Shown one piece after another: positions 22,084 to 31,156 of a DNA stretch of 64,000 bases. The notes beneath the pieces were generated by a model that ran no database searches, had not been told where the DNA came from, and saw only the letters and a list, made by a program, of their open reading frames with translations. The stretch covers positions 868,001-932,000 of the forward strand of contig CAWIKB010000009.1 in assembly GCA_963836605.1 (NCBI GenBank), written 5' to 3'. The translations under genes and the position numbers were made by a program. How positions within the stretch are numbered: position 1 is the stretch's first letter; every line of letters begins with the position of its first letter. Origin of the DNA: Bog-473 sp963836605 (GTDB lineage: Bacteria > Actinomycetota > Acidimicrobiia > Acidimicrobiales > RAAP-2).

Positions 22084-22154
22084 CCGACGAAGCTACAACT
22101 TCAGGTCGCCGAAACCGTGGTTCCCCGGCTCACGACAGCGTGCCAGCATGGGGA

Positions 22155-22310
22155 ATGGCCACGATCGAAGAACTCCTCAATGAACTCGACGTCCGGCTCC
22201 TCGACGGCATCCGAGGCAAGGCGACACCTGAGGGTGTGGCCAAGCTGGCTGAGGCCCGCGCCTGGCTCACCCATCCCGATCAACCCCACGGCGGCACGCT
22301 CACGTCCTGA
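22155..22310 (+). CDS. Small hypothetical protein
   Basis: 51 residues (MATIEELLNELDVRLLDG...) from an ATG preceded by GGGG. Mostly helical and acidic, no membrane segment or motif. It fits the gap between the divergent channel gene and the convergent oxidase gene, six bases from the latter. Real coding is plausible from the composition, not proven. Confidence 0.4.
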   Translation: MATIEELLNELDVRLLDGIRGKATPEGVAKLAEARAWLTHPDQPHGGTLTS

Positions 22311-22315
22311 CCCGC

Positions 22316-23458
22316 TCAAAAGCGGGAGGGGCTGAGCGCGGTCCAGTACTCGGGCACCCCGGCCGCCGCGTCGGTCATCAGCTCGGCCGCGATGCGGCTG
22401 GTGTGCGGGCCGAGGAGCAGTCCGTTGGCTCCGTGTCCCGTGGCCACCCACACGTTGTGCCAGCCCGGGACGGCCCCGACCACGGGTCGGCCGTCGGCCG
22501 AGGTCGGACGCAGGCCGACCCTGGTCTCCCCGTAGTGTGCCTCGGCCAACCCGGGCGCCACGGTGAGGCACTCGTGCAAGAGCTCGTGCAGACCGGAGGC
22601 GGTCACGTGCGGGTCGAAGCCCGCCCGGGTCTCGAAGGTCCCCCCACAGGCCACCCGCCCGCCGGGCCAGGGCACCAGGTAGTGGGTCATGAGCGGTTGG
22701 ACGATGGGCCAATCGCCGGTGGGGCCGGCCAGGCTGAGGTGCACGATCTGCCCTTTGGTCGGCGAGATGGGGAGGGGACAGCCCAACCACTCCCCCATCC
22801 GCCCACTCCAGGCGCCACCGGCCACGGCCAACGCACCGCAGCGCACATCCGGCTCCCCCTCTACCTCGACGCGCTCCAGGGTGCGGGGGGCTCCACGGCC
22901 CGAGGCCCCCACCCCGCGCACCACTCCCGACACCAGCTGCACCCCCCGGGCCAGGGCGGCTCGGCGGAGCGCCCCGGCCATGCCCCGCCCGTCCACCCGG
23001 GCGGCGCTCGTGCAGCGCAGCACCCGGTCCACCGGCCCCAGGGGCGGGAAGAGGGCCTGGGCTGCCTCGACCGTGATCTCGGAGACCGCGTGCGGCGAAC
23101 GGGAGGTCACCAGGTCGGCGAACGGCTGGAACCAGGAGTCCTCGTGGGGTCGGAGGCCGACGGAGAGCAATCCGCAGACGGCGTATCCGGTGCCCTCCAC
23201 GTCGACGCCTTCGGCCGCGATGCGTTCGAGCAGGAACGGGTAGTGGGCACCCGCGGCACGAGCCAGGGCGAACTGCCCCGGATCCTCCTCCACCGAGGTG
23301 TCCGGAGAGAGGATCCCCGCGCCGGCCGCCGTGGCCCGTCCGGGAAATTCGGCGTCGATCACCCGCACGGTGGCGCCGCGGGTCGCCAACTCGTATGCCA
23401 ACGACATCCCGACCAGGCCGCCGCCCACGACGGCGACGTCGCAATCCGCCGCGCCCAT
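22316..23458 (-). CDS. FAD-dependent oxidoreductase, DadA/glycine-oxidase family
   Basis: 380 residues from the ATG at 23458. The N-terminal motif DVAVVGGGLVGMSLAYELA binds FAD; SPTKGQIVHL, GLRPTSADGRPVVG and the C-terminal ATGHGANGLLLGP match the D-amino-acid-oxidase-like family. It is a distant relative of ThiO at 17286 but lacks thiamine neighbours, so a D-amino acid or sarcosine-type substrate is possible. Divergent from the dehalogenase-like gene across only 37 bp that hold a 19-bp tandem duplication. Confidence 0.8.
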   Translation of the reverse strand: MGAADCDVAVVGGGLVGMSLAYELATRGATVRVIDAEFPGRATAAGAGILSPDTSVEEDPGQFALARAAGAHYPFLLERIAAEGVDVEGTGYAVCGLLSVGLRPHEDSWFQPFADLVTSRSPHAVSEITVEAAQALFPPLGPVDRVLRCTSAARVDGRGMAGALRRAALARGVQLVSGVVRGVGASGRGAPRTLERVEVEGEPDVRCGALAVAGGAWSGRMGEWLGCPLPISPTKGQIVHLSLAGPTGDWPIVQPLMTHYLVPWPGGRVACGGTFETRAGFDPHVTASGLHELLHECLTVAPGLAEAHYGETRVGLRPTSADGRPVVGAVPGWHNVWVATGHGANGLLLGPHTSRIAAELMTDAAAGVPEYWTALSPSRF

Positions 23459-23460
23459 GG

Positions 23461-23498
23461 CGGGCAGGATAGGCCGACGCGGGCAGGATAGGCCGATG
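23461..23498. repeat. 19-bp tandem duplication in a divergent intergenic region
   Basis: CGGGCAGGATAGGCCGACG (23461-23479) is repeated with one mismatch at 23480-23498. The two copies fill the whole 37-bp gap between the two divergent start codons, the second copy including the ATG at 23496. Confidence 0.9.
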
Positions 23499-24449
23499 CA
23501 GAGCGTGCGCACTCCCGACGAGCGCTTCACCGCGCTGACCGACTATCCCTTCGAGCCTCGGTACGCCACGGTCGGATCCGGCCTGCGGCTGCACTACGTC
23601 GACGTCGGCCCCCGGGACGGACGGCCGGTCCTGCTCCTGCACGGGCAGCCGACGTGGTCGTATCTCTACCGCAAGGTCATCCCGGTGCTCACGGCGCACG
23701 GCTACCGGGCGCTCGCGCCCGACCTCATCGGCTTCGGACGCTCCGACAAACCCACCGTGCGCACCGACTATTCAGTCAAGGGCCATACGCGCTGGTTGCT
23801 CGATTTCCTCGAGATCATGGACCTGTCGGACCTCACTCTGGTCGCGCAGGATTGGGGAGGACCCATCGGGCTGGGGGCTCTGACCATGGCGCCCCGGCGC
23901 TTTGCCGGGGTGGTCGCGGCCAACACGGTGCTGCACACGGCCGACGCCGCGCTGGCCGGGGCTCTGGCCTGGGCCTGCCACACCCTGCCCGACGGGCTCG
24001 TCGCGCTGGAACCGGCGCTGCTCGACTACCAGCGCCTGACCCAGGAGCTCACTGAGTTCCATCCGAGCCTCTTCGTCCAGGGGGCCACCGCACGCGCTGT
24101 TCCCCAACCGGTGCTCGACGCCTACGACGCCCCTTTTCCCGACGAGAGCCACTGCGCCGGCGCCCGCCAGTTCCCGGTGCTCATGGGACTCACCCCGCAC
24201 AGCGAGTGTGCCCGCCAGAATCGCCGGACGCTCGAAGGCCTGCGGTCCTTCACCGGGCCATTCCTCACCGCGTTCTCCGACGGTGACCCGTCGACAGGGG
24301 GCTGGGACGGCGTACTCCAAGCTGCGGTGCCCGGTGCGGTGGGCCAGGCCCATACCGTCATTGGGGGTGCCGGCCATTTTCTCCAGGAGGACCGTGGGGC
24401 GGAACTCGGTCAGGTCATCGTCGACTTCCTGGCCGCCAATCCCCTCTGA
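23496..24449 (+). CDS. Haloalkane dehalogenase-like alpha/beta hydrolase
   Basis: 317 residues from the ATG at 23496. The oxyanion and halide region HGQPTWSYLYRK (~residues 49-60) is followed by APDLIGFGRSDKP and the nucleophile elbow VAQDWGG (Asp119, followed by Trp120, which in haloalkane dehalogenases binds the leaving halide); the catalytic His is in GGAGHFLQED near the C-terminus. Asp rather than Ser at the nucleophile separates it from ordinary esterases. The substrate is unknown; related enzymes also act as epoxide hydrolases. Confidence 0.78.
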   Translation: MQSVRTPDERFTALTDYPFEPRYATVGSGLRLHYVDVGPRDGRPVLLLHGQPTWSYLYRKVIPVLTAHGYRALAPDLIGFGRSDKPTVRTDYSVKGHTRWLLDFLEIMDLSDLTLVAQDWGGPIGLGALTMAPRRFAGVVAANTVLHTADAALAGALAWACHTLPDGLVALEPALLDYQRLTQELTEFHPSLFVQGATARAVPQPVLDAYDAPFPDESHCAGARQFPVLMGLTPHSECARQNRRTLEGLRSFTGPFLTAFSDGDPSTGGWDGVLQAAVPGAVGQAHTVIGGAGHFLQEDRGAELGQVIVDFLAANPL

Positions 24450-24497
24450 GCACGGGCGCCGCCCCCGGACCATGGGTGCACCGGCGTCGCCGGAAGG

Positions 24498-24533
24498 CAG
24501 GGACGCAGGATGCAGGGACGCAGGATGCAGGGA
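24498..24533. repeat. 15-bp tandem repeat after the dehalogenase-like gene
   Basis: CAGGGACGCAGGATG occurs at 24498 and 24513, with a third partial copy (CAGGGA) ending at 24533, next to the stop codon of the convergent pspA-like gene. Confidence 0.85.
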
Positions 24534-25310
24534 TCAGGAACTGGCGGGCGTGGCCCCCTCGGGCGCGACCGACTTCTCGGGCGCGGCCGCCAAGGCCTCG
24601 GGCGCCGGCGCCCCGGCACCGACCTCCGCCTTGAGGGCGGCGAGCTCGTTGTCGACGGAAGCGTCGTTGCCGACCTTGTCCAGTTCCTTCTGGATGTCGT
24701 CGCCCCCGCCGCCGACGTCTTCGAGGACACCGGACTCGAGAAGCTCGTCGAGCGCACCGGACCGGGCCTGCATGGTGGCGATCTTGTCTTGGGCCCGCTG
24801 GAGGGCGGCTCCGGAGTCGTTGAACGACTTGGAGATACCCGCCGTGCTCTCGTCGACCGAGGAGATGGCCTTGGCCGCGGTGTACTGCGCCTTCATCGTC
24901 TCCTTCTGGGTCCGGAAATCATTGACCCGCTTCTGCAGGACGTCGAGCGTCTTGGTGAGCTTGGCTTCCTCTTCGGTCAACTGCGTGCGCTGAGGTTCCA
25001 TCTGGTCGATCTGCTGTTGCGCCGTCGCTTTGCGGGACAGGGCCTCCTTGGCCAGGTCCTCCCGCCCCTGCCCGAGAGCAGCCTTGGCCTGATCCTGCAG
25101 GTGGTCCATGGTGTGTTGGAACTGTTGTTCCTGGAGCTCGATCCTCTTGCGGGACCCGGCGATGTCGACCAGGGCTTTGCGTACCTGGGTGATCTGCTCG
25201 AGCATCTTCTCGTACGAGAGGTCGAGCATCTCGTCCGGCTTCTCGGCCGAGTCGAGCGCTTTGTTGGCCTTGGCCTGCGCGATGTCGTGTGCACGTTGAA
25301 AGATGCCCAT
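24534..25310 (-). CDS. PspA/IM30 family membrane-stress protein
   Basis: 258 residues with AGGAGG seven bases before the ATG. The protein starts MGIFQRAHDIAQAKANKALD, the amphipathic helix through which PspA/IM30 proteins touch the membrane, followed by long coiled coils to residue ~200 (KALVDIAGSRKRIELQEQQF and so on). An Ala/Pro-rich tail follows. Known members form ESCRT-III-like assemblies that stabilise a stressed membrane. No phage-shock partner genes lie beside it. Confidence 0.88.
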   Translation of the reverse strand: MGIFQRAHDIAQAKANKALDSAEKPDEMLDLSYEKMLEQITQVRKALVDIAGSRKRIELQEQQFQHTMDHLQDQAKAALGQGREDLAKEALSRKATAQQQIDQMEPQRTQLTEEEAKLTKTLDVLQKRVNDFRTQKETMKAQYTAAKAISSVDESTAGISKSFNDSGAALQRAQDKIATMQARSGALDELLESGVLEDVGGGGDDIQKELDKVGNDASVDNELAALKAEVGAGAPAPEALAAAPEKSVAPEGATPASS

Positions 25311-25443
25311 GGTCCCTCCTGGGGGCTCAGTGATCCGTCTACAGGTTAGGCCCGATTGCCTGCTCCCGGGAGAGCTGGTCGGCCCGGTCGCTTCGGGTTT
25401 GGGTGCCCGTGGAGCGGTGGGTGGTGCGGAGTAGGTTCACGCT

Positions 25444-26913
25444 GTGTTGCCGGCACCCGTGACCGAGAGGGTAGGCCCAGGCGCCTCGGTGCCCGCAGTT
25501 CGGGCCGGCCGGAGTGCCCTCCGACGCCACGCCGGCGACCTGGGGTTGATCGCCGGTGTGCTCATCGCGGCCGTTCTGCGACTGGGCAATGCCCTCGGCG
25601 CGCCAGACGTGATCTGGTTCGACTCGAAGCAGTACATCAAGGTGGCCCACCATGCCCTGTTCAGCGCGGCCTTCTGGACGGGCAGCCAGCCACCCCTGGT
25701 CCCACTGCTCTGGAAATTGACTGGGTCACCGACCTCCTTCGCCGCCCTTCAGTCCAGCGTCGCGGTCGCGGCATGGAGCCTGCTGGCCTGGACCGTCTGG
25801 CGGTGGCTCGGCAGCGGGGTCCGTGGTGTCGCCGCGGCGTGGGTGGTGCTCGCCTTCTCGCTCACCCCCTTCGTACTGCAGTGGGATGCGTCGGTTCTCT
25901 CCGAATCGGTGTCGCTCGCCGCGGTGGCCGTGCTGTTCGCCGCCGGGCTTCTCCTCCTCGAGCGCTTCACCTGGATTCGAGCCGCCGCGCTGCTGGGAGC
26001 CGGTGTCGCCTTCGAGCTCGCCCGCGATAGCGGCATCGTGGTCATCGGTGTGCTGGGCGTCGGTCTCGCGCTGTGGGGCGCCATCGAGGCGGTCCGCCAC
26101 CACGCCCTCGCCGCCTGGCGGAGCATCGTTCTCGCCGCGCTCATGGTGTTGGGTGCCGGGATGGTCGGCCTGGCAGCGGTCTCGGCTCACCGCACTGTCG
26201 TCAATGTCGAGAATGCACTCGATGTCCGAGTGTTCCCCAACCAGGACATGGTGACGCAATTCGTCGCTCTCGGCATGCCGCAAGGACGGGAGATCACGGC
26301 GGTGGCCCGGACCTTGCGCGCCTCGCGGCCCACCCCCTACGCCTATGCGTCGCCGAAGCCGTCGCACACCACCACGCTGGTGGTCGGCCCGATCCTCACC
26401 GAGCCCTACTGGACGCCGCTGCGCCGATGGATCACCGCGCACGGTGAGGGCGCGTACCTCTCGTACCTCTTGAGCCATCCGGCCTATGTGGCGAGCGCCC
26501 CGTTCCATCGACCGTCCCTGGCCTTCAACTCCCCCTCGAGCCTGACCTACTACCAGGCCCAGGGCCATGGCTCCCTATCGGAGCTGACCGTGTTGTTCCC
26601 GCCGCGGCTCCTGGTCGTGGCCGAAGCGGTCCTGGCGGCCGGCCTCCTGTTGGTCCGCGGCACCTGGCGTCGCCGGGACGTCGCGTTCCTGGCCGCCATG
26701 GTGCCCCTCGGTCTCCTTGCCATGGCCGTCGGCTGGTTCGGCGACGGCCAGGAGGTGGCGCGGCACGTGATCGAAGGCAACGTCACGGTCCGGCTGGCGG
26801 TGCTCCTCCTGTTCTTGTGGGCTCTCCTGGCTCGGTCACCTCGCCCGCACGCAAAGCCGGATGGTGTGAAGGCCCGCACGGGTATCCGCGACCCTCAGCA
26901 CACCGCGGTATAG
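25444..26913 (+). CDS. Polytopic membrane glycosyltransferase-like protein
   Basis: 489 residues from GTG. About ten hydrophobic helices start at residue ~34; the first outer loop has PDVIWFDSKQYIKVAHH and TGSQPPLVPLLWKL, a layout similar to GT39/ArnT enzymes with an acidic residue before the second helix. A large soluble loop (~residues 250-370) precedes three final helices. The family assignment is from topology and loop motifs only. It resembles the protein at 2822-4189 in design. Confidence 0.6.
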   Translation: MLPAPVTERVGPGASVPAVRAGRSALRRHAGDLGLIAGVLIAAVLRLGNALGAPDVIWFDSKQYIKVAHHALFSAAFWTGSQPPLVPLLWKLTGSPTSFAALQSSVAVAAWSLLAWTVWRWLGSGVRGVAAAWVVLAFSLTPFVLQWDASVLSESVSLAAVAVLFAAGLLLLERFTWIRAAALLGAGVAFELARDSGIVVIGVLGVGLALWGAIEAVRHHALAAWRSIVLAALMVLGAGMVGLAAVSAHRTVVNVENALDVRVFPNQDMVTQFVALGMPQGREITAVARTLRASRPTPYAYASPKPSHTTTLVVGPILTEPYWTPLRRWITAHGEGAYLSYLLSHPAYVASAPFHRPSLAFNSPSSLTYYQAQGHGSLSELTVLFPPRLLVVAEAVLAAGLLLVRGTWRRRDVAFLAAMVPLGLLAMAVGWFGDGQEVARHVIEGNVTVRLAVLLLFLWALLARSPRPHAKPDGVKARTGIRDPQHTAV

Positions 26914-26958
26914 GTTCGAATTTCGACCGCACTTCTCGCGCCCCGCAGGAGGTCCGAA

Positions 26959-27225
26959 ATGGCCCACATACAGCAAGTCCCCGAGCCGGCGATGAGCACA
27001 CCCGAAGGAACGGTGCTGATCGATGGTTGCATCGTCAGTCGGGCGGACGTGGACTACAACCACGCCTTGGACGCTCTCCTGGCTCTTGGGCCCAACGCCG
27101 TCGCATTGGTGGCGCGCGTCGACGATGCCGTGAGCCGGAGGCTCCACGAAGCGGAGCGGGACGCCGTCAGGCGCAATGGTGCGCGGATCATGGCCATGAT
27201 CCGCGGGGATGACTACACCCCGTGA
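26959..27225 (+). CDS. Conserved-looking small hypothetical protein
   Basis: 88 residues with a strong AGGAGG site upstream of the ATG. No membrane segment; mixed helical sequence (NHALDALLALGPNAVALVARVDD, ends ARIMAMIRGDDYTP). Not recognised. It directly precedes the HPP membrane gene on the same strand and could be in one transcript with it. Confidence 0.6.
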   Translation: MAHIQQVPEPAMSTPEGTVLIDGCIVSRADVDYNHALDALLALGPNAVALVARVDDAVSRRLHEAERDAVRRNGARIMAMIRGDDYTP

Positions 27226-27303
27226 GTGATACGGCGATTCCCCTGCGGCACGGCATCGGACGATCTTGATCTGGTTCCCGCTGCGCGCGTCAGCAGCCCA
27301 ATA

Positions 27304-27879
27304 ATGGAAGAGCAGCGACCTTCACCGCTGGAGGTCTACTTCGGACGAATGCGGGGGTCGACACCACGCGTGGTGACCCGTCATCGGATCTCCTCGGTCG
27401 TATGGGCCTGGTGTGCGGGCTTCGTAGGGATCTACCTCATCTCGATCCCGAGCCTGTACCCCGGCTGGCCCCTCTCGACCAAGCTGTTCCTCATCGGTTC
27501 ATTCGGGGCGTCGGCCGCGCTGCTCTACGGCGCGCCCCACTCGCCCTTTGCGCAACCTCGGCCCCTGGTCGTGGGACAGATCATCGCGGCGTTGATCGGA
27601 GTCACCGCATTCAAGCTGTTGGGCAGCCACGTGGGTCTCGCGGCGGCGGTGGCGGTCGCCACGGCGATTGCTCTGATGCAACTCACGGGGGCCCTCCATC
27701 CCCCGGCCGGAGCGACTGCCCTCATCGCCGTGCTGGGCCCCGCCCAGGTCCATCACCTGGGCTATGAGTACGTCCTGACCCCGGTGTTGTTGGGGGCCCT
27801 CATATTGCTGGTCATCGCCGTGGTGGTGAACAACTTCTCTTCCAACGAGGATCGCCACTATCCCCACGACTGGTGGTAG
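27304..27879 (+). CDS. HPP family integral membrane protein
   Basis: 191 residues from the ATG at 27304; an in-frame GTG at 27226 would add 26 unconvincing residues. Four or five membrane helices carry the family hallmark LTGALHPPAGATALIAVLG (HPP motif) after GAPHSPFAQPRPLVVGQIIA. HPP proteins are linked to nitrite or anion transport in cyanobacteria and plants; the role here is unknown. The C-terminus is short and polar (NEDRHYPHDWW). Confidence 0.85.
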   Translation: MEEQRPSPLEVYFGRMRGSTPRVVTRHRISSVVWAWCAGFVGIYLISIPSLYPGWPLSTKLFLIGSFGASAALLYGAPHSPFAQPRPLVVGQIIAALIGVTAFKLLGSHVGLAAAVAVATAIALMQLTGALHPPAGATALIAVLGPAQVHHLGYEYVLTPVLLGALILLVIAVVVNNFSSNEDRHYPHDWW

Positions 27880-27959
27880 GCGACGCCGCGTCGTTGGGAA
27901 CGCGTCCGTCAGCGGATTGCTGCGACCCGGTCTCGAGCGCGACGGGAGCGGGACCCGCA

Positions 27960-28412
27960 TCATGATGCAGCCGATCCGCCGCTCATGGCGGCCGTGATGT
28001 CGTCGATCGCCGCCTGTTCGGATTCGCTCACGTCTTGACCGTGCTCACGGTGAGCCGCCGCAACCCGGTGGGTCAACGTGACGATGAATCGGCGATACTC
28101 GTCCACCTCGGCGGGGGTGGACTTGCGCTCGAGCACCTCGATGGCCTCGCGTAGATGCTGCAATGCGTGCTGCTTGAGCTCTTCTTGAGAGTGGTAGTGC
28201 GTGTGATCCCGCTCGGGCTTCGCCGCGACGATCTCGTCGAGAAGCTCGCTCTCTCCGTGTTGTTGACGCGCCTCGGCATAGGCCTTGGCCATGGCGATCG
28301 TCTCGCGGAACGTTCCCCCGTGTTGGGCCGTGACCACGATCATTCCGGCGCTCGGTGGAGCCTCGAGGATGAGGTGCCACTCCTCAGTCGAAAAGTCAGA
28401 CTTCGCGGTCAT
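27960..28412 (-). CDS. Hypothetical soluble protein
   Basis: 150 residues from the ATG at 28412 (MTAKSDFSTEEWHLILEAPP), with GGAG upstream; a longer reading frame to 28460 lacks support. The N-terminal FSTEEWHLILEAPPSAGMIV followed by helices (AMAKAYAEARQQHGE, VDEYRRFIVTLTHRVAAAHR) suggests a compact helical protein without membrane segments. I recognise the pattern as a recurring actinobacterial unknown but cannot name a function. Confidence 0.7.
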   Translation of the reverse strand: MTAKSDFSTEEWHLILEAPPSAGMIVVTAQHGGTFRETIAMAKAYAEARQQHGESELLDEIVAAKPERDHTHYHSQEELKQHALQHLREAIEVLERKSTPAEVDEYRRFIVTLTHRVAAAHREHGQDVSESEQAAIDDITAAMSGGSAAS

Positions 28413-28540
28413 CGCAGATCTCCGATCCTTTAGCCCGGCCCGGGCACGTGCGTCGCACACACCGTAGCGACTGGAGCCGCCGCAATGTGCCGCACCGCAA
28501 CCAGCGATACGGCGCCGAACCCGTCGAGCGTCGAGGCTCC

Positions 28541-29344
28541 TTAGTCGTGGGTTGTCGATCCCCAGGCCTGCACGAATCGCGGCATGCTCATCACCGTCGT
28601 GGGATCGGCCGCGAATTCGTGGAGGGCGGCCACCGTCTCTGCCACTTCCTCGGCCGAGGCGACTCCCTCACTGACGACCGAATCCGCGATCCGGGCGAGC
28701 GTCAGGGGAGAGATCATCTTGGCGTCGCCTTCCAACGCGCATCCCTGCCATACGGCGACGCCGATATCCTCCAGACCGGCGGCCTGCAGCAGCGACGGGA
28801 GAGACGGGCCCAGGTCCGCGTTGCCCCCACGCCGGCGAACGGTCTCACGATAGAGCTCGACATACCGATCGTGGGCCTCGCAGTGGGGGAAGCAGAAATG
28901 GCCGGTGAAATCGACGTCCTCGAGTACCACGACGCCGCCAGGCTTGAGCGTCGCCGCCATGGCTGAGACGACGCGGGCAGGGTCGCCGACGTGCGAGAGC
29001 ACACACCGCGCATAGGCCACGTCGTAGTCCGATCGATCAAGCTGGGTCGCGTCGCCGCACCGAAACTCAATGTTGGTAATGCCGGCCTCCGAGGCCTCCT
29101 GGGTCGCCAGCGCGAGCACGTTCGGATCGAGGTCGATCCCCACAACCGACCCGGCGGCACCGACGCGGTTGGCGAGTTCGCGGCTCACATGACCGCCGCC
29201 GCACCCCACGTCGACGCAATGAGCGCCGTGGCCAATGCCGACCCTGTCGAACAGGGCGTTCGTTCCGGGCGCACAGAGCCGAGCCAGCATGTCGAGTCGC
29301 TCCTTGCCGGCCCTTCCACCCTCGATTGTGTACTTCGCCGCCAC
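28541..29344 (-). CDS. Class I SAM-dependent methyltransferase (UbiE/Methyltransf_11-like)
   Basis: 267 residues if started at the GTG at 29344, which has AGGGG five bases upstream; a TTG at 29368 after GAGGAG is the alternative. Motif I is CVDVGCGGGHVSREL, followed by VVGIDLD, IEFRCGDATQLD and YARCVLSHVGDPARVV, with post-motif KPGGVVVLEDVD. The substrate is unknown. Confidence 0.82.
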   Translation of the reverse strand: MAAKYTIEGGRAGKERLDMLARLCAPGTNALFDRVGIGHGAHCVDVGCGGGHVSRELANRVGAAGSVVGIDLDPNVLALATQEASEAGITNIEFRCGDATQLDRSDYDVAYARCVLSHVGDPARVVSAMAATLKPGGVVVLEDVDFTGHFCFPHCEAHDRYVELYRETVRRRGGNADLGPSLPSLLQAAGLEDIGVAVWQGCALEGDAKMISPLTLARIADSVVSEGVASAEEVAETVAALHEFAADPTTVMSMPRFVQAWGSTTHD

Positions 29345-29501
29345 AGGTTCCCCTTGAGTCGATTCCAATAGCTCCTCAGCGGCCAGTTCGTCACCGGCCG
29401 AGACTGAGCGGCAGGCAGCCTCCTGGTGAGAAATGTCTAGCCGCGGACGCTGCGATCTGTAGCCTGATGAGGCGCGTCCCCAAGAGCAGGAAGGAAGTTG
29501 G

Positions 29502-30032
29502 ATGCCCGCTTGCTCCCGCTGCCTGGTCGAGGTGTCCCCGGGAACGGCCATTTGCCCCAAGTGCGGCGCTGCCATCAGGCCACCCGTCATCCCTCGTCCG
29601 CCGCCCAAGCGGACCGGGAAGTGGCGGCAGCGCCTTGACGCCGTGAGCGCCAAGGATCAGGTCGCCGGACCAGCCACACTGGTCCTCCTGGTTTCCTTCT
29701 GGCTGCCCTGGTACAGCTTCGGTCCCATCTCCGCTGATGGCCTCAGCGTGCACGGGTGGCTGTTCATCGCGGTACTGGACTCGATTGTGCTGGTGCTCTA
29801 CGTCCTGATCACCGCGTTCGGCGTCGGTGACCTCGCGGCCCAGGGCCGTATGTCCAAGGATCAGCTCCTGGTCCTCATCACCGGGGTCAATGTTGCTCTC
29901 GTGGTGCTGGGCTTCCTGCTCAAGCCGACCGGATTCAGCTGGTCGTGGGGCGCCTTTCTGGCACTGGCCGCCGCCATCGTGGCTTTTCTGCCCTTTGGCG
30001 TTCCGCTCATCCAGGCCCAACGCCGGCGCTGA
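29502..30032 (+). CDS. Zinc-ribbon membrane protein
   Basis: 176 residues; GGAAGGAAG precedes the ATG. The N-terminus is a zinc ribbon (CSRCLVEV...CPKCGAAIRPP), then a basic Pro-rich linker and four hydrophobic helices (residues ~58-75, 85-108, 120-140, 148-168). The function is unknown; such fusions are common among actinobacterial membrane proteins. Confidence 0.75.
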   Translation: MPACSRCLVEVSPGTAICPKCGAAIRPPVIPRPPPKRTGKWRQRLDAVSAKDQVAGPATLVLLVSFWLPWYSFGPISADGLSVHGWLFIAVLDSIVLVLYVLITAFGVGDLAAQGRMSKDQLLVLITGVNVALVVLGFLLKPTGFSWSWGAFLALAAAIVAFLPFGVPLIQAQRRR

Positions 30033-30108
30033 ATCGGGCCCCCTTCGTTCCGAGCCCGGGAGGGCACCTACAGACCGCCGTCATAGGTGTCTTCGGACCG
30101 CTGGTGGT

Positions 30109-30939
30109 TCAGGTGCGGACGCTGGAATGCACAAACTCCGACCAGACACCGGCCCATTCCCGCCACACGGGTGGCGGATAGTCATGGCCCATTCCCTCGA
30201 TCTCGTAGTAACGGGCGCCCGGAATGATTTCGGCGGTGCGACGCCCTCCACTGGGGTCGATCAAGGTGTCGCGGCTGCCGTGGATCACCAGGACGGGGAG
30301 ATCGATCTTGGCCAGTTGATCGGCCCGTGAGCCATCGTGCATGACCGCCCTCATCTGTCGGCCGATTCCCGCCGGGTAAAAGCATCGGTCATAGGCGGCG
30401 GCGGCCCGGTCGCGGATCGCAGTGTCGTCCAACCATTCAGGCTTCGACCCGTACACGTGCAAGGCAGCAACCTGATTGTCGATATAGGCCGATCGAGACG
30501 GAGCTGGCGGCGCCATCAAAAAGGCCAGAGCCGCATCGGAGCTGTCGCCGTAGCCAGGCTCACCGGTGCGGGACATGACTGACGTCATGGACAGCAGGCG
30601 GTCGCCATGGTCGATGGCGAAGCGTTGGACGATCATCCCTCCCATTGAGCAGCCCATGACGTGCGCCTTCTCCACGCCCACGGCATCGAGGACCGCAACA
30701 GCGTCATCGGCCAGATCGGCCAGCGAGTAGTCGACCCCATCGAGCTTGGTGGACAGCCCGACGTCACGGTTGTCGAATCTGACCACCTGGAAGCCTTCGT
30801 CGCAGAAGATCTGACACCATGGCACGGCATAATTGATGCACTGTGATCCGAGGCCATTGATGAGAAGAAGGGTGGGCTTGTCTGGATCGCCGAAAGACTC
30901 GTAGTAAAGATCGACCTCACCGTTGCGTGCCGTACTCAT
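30109..30939 (-). CDS. Alpha/beta hydrolase
   Basis: 276 residues from the ATG at 30939, with AGGAGG at ideal spacing. The nucleophile elbow is GCSMGGMI (Ser near residue 95), the oxyanion strand LLLINGLGSQ, the acid in VIHGSRDTLIDP and the His in GMGHDYPPPVW. The RFDNRDVGLS motif after strand 4 is typical of the aclacinomycin methylesterase-like group. The substrate is unknown. Confidence 0.82.
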   Translation of the reverse strand: MSTARNGEVDLYYESFGDPDKPTLLLINGLGSQCINYAVPWCQIFCDEGFQVVRFDNRDVGLSTKLDGVDYSLADLADDAVAVLDAVGVEKAHVMGCSMGGMIVQRFAIDHGDRLLSMTSVMSRTGEPGYGDSSDAALAFLMAPPAPSRSAYIDNQVAALHVYGSKPEWLDDTAIRDRAAAAYDRCFYPAGIGRQMRAVMHDGSRADQLAKIDLPVLVIHGSRDTLIDPSGGRRTAEIIPGARYYEIEGMGHDYPPPVWREWAGVWSEFVHSSVRT

Positions 30940-31156
30940 ACGGACCTCCTTCTGGTGATCGTCACGGTAGCTGCCGACACCGAACTTGTCCTCATGCATG
31001 CCCAGATCCGGGTTGAATGCCGGAGAATTGGACATGCCTTCAGCCAGCGGACCAGCGCCGCCTTACAGACCCCTCACACTTTCCTCATCGTTTCGTGAGG
31101 TTCAGCGGCAAGCATCGAGGTACACAACGAGCCAGAGGCCAGAGGGGACACATGCC

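Noticed and set aside
31072..31100. CCTCAC...GTGAGG inverted repeat as a terminator
   Set aside because: Loop of about 16 bases and no T run; it lies between divergent starts, where a terminator is not expected.
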